The notes beneath the pieces are model-generated. The model made no database searches, was not told where the DNA came from, and was given only the letters and a program-made list of their open reading frames with translations. This document shows, piece after piece, positions 59,473 to 64,000 of a stretch of DNA of 64,000 nt; within the stretch, counting starts at the first letter, position 1, and every line of letters begins with the position of its first letter. The stretch covers positions 2,356,001 through 2,420,000 of the forward strand of contig NZ_CP040128.1 of NCBI RefSeq assembly GCF_007874125.1, written 5' to 3'. Both the position numbers and the translations under genes were made by a program. The DNA is from Noviherbaspirillum sp. UKPF54 (GTDB lineage Bacteria > Pseudomonadota > Gammaproteobacteria > Burkholderiales > Burkholderiaceae_D).

Positions 59473-59509
59473 AAAAAAAAGCGCATCGAAAATTGTCGGT
59501 GCGCTTTTT
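59473..59509 (-). terminator. Terminator between prpF and prpE
   Basis: On the minus strand, GCGCACCGA-CAATTT-TCGATGCGC forms a 9-base stem with one wobble, followed by a run of eight T (the A run 59473-59480). It lies after prpF, so prpE probably has its own promoter or depends on read-through. Confidence 0.85.
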
Positions 59510-59534
59510 CTTATTCATCATCAACTCATCGTGC

Positions 59535-60725
59535 TCAGAATGTATCGCCCGGCACGCGCACCCAGCCTTCCATCAGCACCCGCGCACTGCGGCTCATGAT
59601 GGCCTTGGTCACGCTCCAGTCGCCGTTGACCTGCTTTGCTTCGGCCCCCACGCGCAAGGTGCCCGACGGATGGCCAAAGCGCACCGCGGTGCGTTCGTCG
59701 CCGCCGGCGGCGAGATTAACCAGCGTGCCGGGAATGGCCGCGGCGGTGCCTATCGCGACGGCGGCCGTGCCCATCATCGCGTGATGCAACTTGCCCATCG
59801 ACAGCGCGCGCACCAGCAGGTCGACGTCGGAAGCCTTCACCGGTTTTCCGCTCGACGCAACATAGTCGGCCGGTTTGGCGACGAACGCGACCTTCGGCGT
59901 GTGCTGGCGCTTGGCGGCTTCGTCGACGTTCTTGATGAGCCCCATGCGCAGCGCGCCATAGGCGCGAATGGTCTCGAACATCGCCAGCGCCTTGGCGTCG
60001 CCGTTAATATCGTCCTGCAGTTCGGTGCCCTTGTAGCCGATCGCTTCCGCGTTCACGAAGATGGTCGGGATGCCGGCATTGATCATGGTCGCCTTGAGCG
60101 TGCCGATGCCGGGCACTTCGAGGTCATCGACCAGGTTCCCGGTCGGGAACATCGCGCCGCCCGCGCCCTCTTCCTCGGCCGCAGGGTCCATGAATTCGAG
60201 CTGCACCTCGGCTGCGGGAAAGGTCACGCCGTCCAGTTCGAAGTCGCCGGTTTCCTGCACCTGGCCGTTGGTGATCGGCACATGCGCAATGATGGTCTTG
60301 CCGATATTCGCCTGCCAGATACGCACGGTCGCAGTCCCGTTTTGCGGGATGCGACCGGCATCGACCAATCCGGCGCTGATGGCGAAGGATCCTACTGCCG
60401 CGGACAGGTTGCCGCAGTTGCCGCTCCAGTCGACGAACGGCTTGTCGATCGAGACCTGGCCGAACAGGTAATCGACGTCGTGGTCGGGTTTGCTGCTCTT
60501 GGACAGGATGACGGTCTTGCTGGTGCTGGAGGTCGCGCCGCCCATGCCGTCGATCTGCTTACCGTACGGGTCGGGGCTGCCGATCACGCGCAGCAGCAGC
60601 TTGTCGCGCGCTTCGCCCGGCACCTGCGCAGCTTCGGGCAAGTCCTGAAGGCGAAAGAACACGCCCTTGCTGGTGCCGCCTCGGATATAGGTGGCGGGAA
60701 TCTTGATTTGGGGTACGTGGGCCAT
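59535..60725 (-). CDS. prpF: 2-methylaconitate isomerase PrpF
   Basis: PrpF isomerises 4-methylaconitate made by AcnD to 2-methylaconitate. The 396-residue protein of the DapF-like fold begins QIKIPATYIRGGTSKGVFFR. Further conserved-looking parts are IDGMGGATSSTSKTVILSKS and WSGNCGNLSAAVGSFAI, with the Cys-containing isomerase signature in each half. The ATG at 60725 gives the normal length; the open frame extends 68 codons further without homology. It is 160 bases downstream of acnD in the prp cluster. Confidence 0.94.
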   Translation of the reverse strand: MAHVPQIKIPATYIRGGTSKGVFFRLQDLPEAAQVPGEARDKLLLRVIGSPDPYGKQIDGMGGATSSTSKTVILSKSSKPDHDVDYLFGQVSIDKPFVDWSGNCGNLSAAVGSFAISAGLVDAGRIPQNGTATVRIWQANIGKTIIAHVPITNGQVQETGDFELDGVTFPAAEVQLEFMDPAAEEEGAGGAMFPTGNLVDDLEVPGIGTLKATMINAGIPTIFVNAEAIGYKGTELQDDINGDAKALAMFETIRAYGALRMGLIKNVDEAAKRQHTPKVAFVAKPADYVASSGKPVKASDVDLLVRALSMGKLHHAMMGTAAVAIGTAAAIPGTLVNLAAGGDERTAVRFGHPSGTLRVGAEAKQVNGDWSVTKAIMSRSARVLMEGWVRVPGDTF

Positions 60726-60885
60726 GGAATGTTTTCCTGGTAAAACTAGGCGGCGCATTGCTGCACCGCTGTTCAAACTTTTTCTGCAATCGGGTTGAGG
60801 GATGGGTGCAATGCGAATGACAAAACCCATCCCCTCCCTGACACTCCCCTTGTGGGGGAGAAGCAAAAAGAACCAAAAGAGGCTG

Positions 60886-63489
60886 TTAGGCAGCCTTGGC
60901 CGACGACGATGCGAGGAAGTCCTGCGCAAAACGCTGCAGCACGCCGCCCGCTTCGTAGATCGACACCTCTTCGGCCGTATCGAGACGACAGGTCACCGGC
61001 ACTTCCACGCGCTCGCCGTTCTTGCGAGTGATGACGAGCGTCAGGTCGGCGCGCGGCTTGCGCTCACCGATCACGTCAAAGGTTTCGGTACCGTCGATGG
61101 CGAGCGTATTGCGATTGGTGCCCGGCTTGAACTCCAGCGGCAACACGCCCATGCCGATCAGGTTGGTACGATGGATGCGCTCGAAGCCTTCGGCCACGAT
61201 CGCTTCCACGCCCGCCAGGCGCACGCCCTTGGCTGCCCAGTCGCGCGACGAACCCTGTCCGTAGTCGGCACCGGCGATGATGCATAGCGGCTGCTTGCGC
61301 CCCATGTAGGTTTCGATCGCTTCCCACATGCGCATCACCTTGCCTTCCGGTTCGACGCGCGCAAGCGAACCCGGCTTCACCTTGCCGTCGGCGTCGCGCA
61401 CCATCTCGTTCTTCAGCGTCGGATTGGCGAACGTCGCGCGCTGCGCGGTGAGGTGGTCGCCACGGTGCGTGGCGTAGGAGTTGAAGTCCTCCTCCGGCAG
61501 GCCCATCTTGGCGAGGTATTCACCAGCAGCGGAATCTGCCAGGATCGCATTGGACGGCGACAGGTGGTCGGTCGTGATGTTGTCGGGCAGAACAGCCAGC
61601 GGACGCATGCCCTTGAGCGTGCGCTCGCCTGCCAGCGCGCCTTCCCAGTATGGCGGACGGCGGATGTAGGTCGACATCGGACGCCAGTTATACAACGGGC
61701 TCACCGAGGCAGACGACGCTGCACGCTGGTCGAACATCGGGATGTACACCTTGTTGAACATCTCCGGCTTCACGCTGGATTTGACGATCGCGTCGATCTC
61801 TTCATCCGACGGCCACAGGTCCTTCAACGTGACCGGCTTGCCGTTTGCATCGGTGCCGAACGAATCGCGCTCGATGTCGAAACGCACCGTGCCGGCGATT
61901 GCATACGCGACGACCAGCGGCGGCGAAGCCAGGAAAGCCTGTTTTGCATACGGGTGGATACGGCCGTCGAAGTTGCGGTTACCGGACAGGACAGCAGTCG
62001 CGTACAAATCACGGTCGATGATTTCCTGCTGAATCTTCGGATCCAGTGCGCCGGACATGCCGTTGCAGGTGGTGCAGGCAAAAGCGACGATGCCGAAGCC
62101 GAGCTTTTCCAGCTCTTCCTTCAGTCCCGCCTCTTCCAGGTAGAGCTCCACCGCCTTCGATCCCGGCGCGAGCGATGTCTTCACCCACGGCTTGCGGGTC
62201 AGGCCCAGGCGGTTGGCGTTGCGCGCCAACAGTGCGGCGGCAATCACGTTGCGCGGGTTGGAGGTGTTGGTGCAGCTGGTAATCGCTGCAATGATCACGG
62301 CGCCGTCCGGCATCTGGCCTGGGACTTCCTGCCACTTGCCGGCGATGCCCTTGGCTGCCAGATCGGTGGTCGCCACGCGCGCATGCGGGTTGGACGGGCC
62401 AGCCATGTTGCGCACGACGCTGGAAAGATCAAATTTCAGTACACGCTCGTACTTCGCATTCTTCAGCGTGTCAGACCACAGGCCCGCTTCCTTCGCATAG
62501 GTCTCGACCAGTTTCACTTGTTCTGCAGAGCGGCCGGTAAGCGTCAGGTAATCGAGCGTCTGCTGGTCGATGGAGAACAGCGCGGCGGTGGCGCCATATT
62601 CCGGTGCCATGTTGGAAATCGTTGCACGGTCGCCCAGTGTCAGCGAGGAAGCGCCGTCGCCGTAGAACTCGAGATAGGCGCCAACCACTTTCGACTTGCG
62701 CAGGAATTCGGTCAAGGCCAGCACGATATCGGTCGCAGTGATGCCAGGCTGTCGCTTGCCCGACAGCTCCACGCCGACGATTTCCGGCAGGCGCATCCAG
62801 GATGCGCGGCCCAGCATCACGTTTTCGGCTTCGAGGCCGCCCACGCCCACCGCGATTACGCCGAGCGCATCGACGTGCGGCGTGTGGCTGTCAGTGCCGA
62901 CGCAGGTATCTGGGTAGGCCACGCCATCGATTGCGTGAATGACCGGCGACATCTTCTCCAGATTAATCTGGTGCATGATGCCGTTACCCGCCGGGATCAC
63001 GTCCACGTTCTTGAACGCGTCCTTGGTCCACTCGATGAAGTGGAAACGATCTTCATTGCGGCGATCTTCGATCGCGCGATTTTTCTCGAACGCTTGCGGG
63101 TCGAAGCCGCCACATTCGACCGCCAGCGAGTGGTCGACGATCAGCTGCACCGGAACGACCGGGTTGACCTTGGCGGGATCGCCGCCCTGGTCGGCAATCG
63201 CGTCGCGCAGGCCGGCCAAGTCCACCAGCGCAGTCTGGCCGAGGATGTCGTGGCACACCACGCGCGCCGGAAACCACGGGAAGTCGCGCTCGCGCTTGAC
63301 CTCGATGATCTGTTTCAGGCATTCGGTGAGGATCGCGGGGTCGCAGCGGCGCACAAGGTTCTCGGCATGCACGCGGGAAGTATAGGGGAGCTTTTCCCAG
63401 GCGCCCGGCTGGATCGCCTCGACCGCTGCACGCGCGTCGAAATAATCCAGTTGGGTGCCCGGCAGGGGTTTGCGGTATGCGGTGTTCAT
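60886..63489 (-). CDS. acnD: 2-methylcitrate dehydratase (Fe-S, AcnD)
   Basis: This aconitase-family enzyme dehydrates 2-methylcitrate in the propionate pathway. The 867-residue protein has cluster cysteines in TSCTNTSNP and CTTCNGMSG, substrate residues in VGTDSHTPHVDALGV, and the C-terminal swivel domain with YGQGSSRDWAAKGVRLAGV. The absence of a PrpD gene and the adjacent prpF fit the AcnD/PrpF pathway variant. Length is typical of AcnD, slightly shorter than the general aconitase AcnA. It lies 68 bases after prpC. Confidence 0.95.
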   Translation of the reverse strand: MNTAYRKPLPGTQLDYFDARAAVEAIQPGAWEKLPYTSRVHAENLVRRCDPAILTECLKQIIEVKRERDFPWFPARVVCHDILGQTALVDLAGLRDAIADQGGDPAKVNPVVPVQLIVDHSLAVECGGFDPQAFEKNRAIEDRRNEDRFHFIEWTKDAFKNVDVIPAGNGIMHQINLEKMSPVIHAIDGVAYPDTCVGTDSHTPHVDALGVIAVGVGGLEAENVMLGRASWMRLPEIVGVELSGKRQPGITATDIVLALTEFLRKSKVVGAYLEFYGDGASSLTLGDRATISNMAPEYGATAALFSIDQQTLDYLTLTGRSAEQVKLVETYAKEAGLWSDTLKNAKYERVLKFDLSSVVRNMAGPSNPHARVATTDLAAKGIAGKWQEVPGQMPDGAVIIAAITSCTNTSNPRNVIAAALLARNANRLGLTRKPWVKTSLAPGSKAVELYLEEAGLKEELEKLGFGIVAFACTTCNGMSGALDPKIQQEIIDRDLYATAVLSGNRNFDGRIHPYAKQAFLASPPLVVAYAIAGTVRFDIERDSFGTDANGKPVTLKDLWPSDEEIDAIVKSSVKPEMFNKVYIPMFDQRAASSASVSPLYNWRPMSTYIRRPPYWEGALAGERTLKGMRPLAVLPDNITTDHLSPSNAILADSAAGEYLAKMGLPEEDFNSYATHRGDHLTAQRATFANPTLKNEMVRDADGKVKPGSLARVEPEGKVMRMWEAIETYMGRKQPLCIIAGADYGQGSSRDWAAKGVRLAGVEAIVAEGFERIHRTNLIGMGVLPLEFKPGTNRNTLAIDGTETFDVIGERKPRADLTLVITRKNGERVEVPVTCRLDTAEEVSIYEAGGVLQRFAQDFLASSSAKAA

Positions 63490-63520
63490 GGCTCGGTAAA
63501 AAAAAGGGTGGCGTCAAGGA

Positions 63521-63550
63521 GAAAAGCCTGTGATGCAATCATCACAGGCT
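63521..63550 (-). terminator. Hairpin between prpC and acnD (possible attenuator)
   Basis: AGCCTGTGATG-ATTG-CATCACAGGCT on the minus strand is a perfect 11-base stem just after prpC, followed by only a short TTTTC. It may be a weak terminator or an mRNA-stability element that sets the ratio of PrpC to AcnD. Confidence 0.5.
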
Positions 63551-63557
63551 CCCGGCT

Positions 63558-64000
63558 TTACTTGCGCTTGCTGATCGGGACAAACTTCAGGTCTTCCGGG
63601 CCAACGTAGTTGGCGCTCGGACGGATGATCTTGTTGTCGATGCGCTGCTCGATGATGTGCGCTGCCCAGCCCGAAGTACGCGCGATCACGAACAGCGGCG
63701 TGAACATCGCGGTCGGCACGCCCATCATGTGGTACGACACGGCGGAGAACCAGTCGAGGTTCGGGAACATCTTCTTGATTTCCCACATCACGGTTTCGAG
63801 GCGCTCGGCGATGTCGAACATCTTCATCGAGCCTGCTTCCTTCGACAGCTTGCGCGAGACTTCCTTGATTACCTTGTTGCGCGGGTCGGACACGGTGTAC
63901 ACCGGATGGCCGAAGCCGATCACCACTTCCTTGTTCTCGACGCGCTTGCGGATATCGGCTTCCGCCTCGTCCGGGTTGTCGTAGCGCTTCTGGATCTCGA
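63558..64000 (-). CDS. prpC: 2-methylcitrate synthase, C-terminal part (5' end outside window)
   Basis: The frame is open to the window edge, so only the last 147 or so residues are visible. [16 protein letters not shown] carries the active-site His of the citrate-synthase family, and [15 protein letters not shown] contains the catalytic region with its Asp equivalent at the PNLDWFSAV turn. The ending [20 protein letters not shown] and the [20 protein letters not shown] pattern are those of PrpC rather than GltA. It is the first prp gene seen here; prpB and the regulator probably lie upstream beyond the edge. Confidence 0.92.
   Translation of the reverse strand, partial: EIQKRYDNPDEAEADIRKRVENKEVVIGFGHPVYTVSDPRNKVIKEVSRKLSKEAGSMKMFDIAERLETVMWEIKKMFPNLDWFSAVSYHMMGVPTAMFTPLFVIARTSGWAAHIIEQRIDNKIIRPSANYVGPEDLKFVPISKRK

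Noticed and set aside
61453-63609. A 718-codon open frame antisense to acnD
   Set aside because: It is a shadow of acnD, whose aconitase motifs are complete.

Overview
The window is a contiguous stretch of GC-rich chromosome from a betaproteobacterium, most likely order Burkholderiales and probably family Oxalobacteraceae (Herbaspirillum/Noviherbaspirillum-like). This is inferred from gene content, not from a search. The markers are an Arg32-type elongation factor P next to EarP, the AcnD/PrpF version of the 2-methylcitrate cycle, a DUF3460 protein, and the cysI-DUF934-cysH-cysD-cysN-cobA sulfur operon. Coding density is high, and I see no prophage, insertion sequence, integrase or CRISPR array.

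Layout. 1-6.1 kb: the end of an NADP-dependent oxidoreductase, a small lipoprotein, efp and earP, two identical tRNA-Glu genes and a tRNA-Ala just downstream of gltX, then the Fe-S carrier apbC. 6.2-14.3 kb: metG, an acetyltransferase, a SulP transporter, a DUF3460 protein, scpA, panC, a secreted BtuF-like protein and a small membrane protein. 14.3-19.9 kb: an orphan ParA ATPase divergent from a three-gene operon for an SMC-like complex (two helical/winged-helix partners plus a 939-residue ATPase). The operon resembles MksF-MksE-MksB (JetABC), but no JetD/MksG nuclease gene adjoins it. 19.9-26.1 kb: a cobalamin uptake and salvage operon, btuB-btuC-btuD-btuF-cobQ, behind a cobalamin riboswitch.

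26.3-34.1 kb: an alpha/beta hydrolase, an isolated cheZ-cheA pair, a LysE-type exporter, a VOC protein and an FAH-family hydrolase divergent from an IclR regulator, and a GDT1-family Mn exporter behind a yybP-ykoY (Mn2+) riboswitch. 34.1-42.3 kb: cysB, then a TauE/SafE permease heading the assimilatory sulfate reduction operon, which supplies its own siroheme through cobA and a convergent cbiX. 42.3-46.9 kb: lptG-lptF divergent from pepA-xth.

46.9-57.3 kb: a signalling island on the minus strand. It holds a 1916-residue soluble hybrid histidine kinase with nine tandem 92-residue poly-HAMP units, co-transcribed with a REC-PAS-GGDEF-EAL protein and followed upstream by a membrane GGDEF protein. 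57.5-64 kb: the propionate (2-methylcitrate) genes prpE, prpF, acnD and a partial prpC.

The least explained items are the SMC-like operon without an adjacent nuclease and its ParA neighbour, the poly-HAMP kinase with recently homogenised repeats, and the cheZ-cheA pair lacking other chemotaxis genes. All functions are read from motifs and context; nothing was searched against a database.
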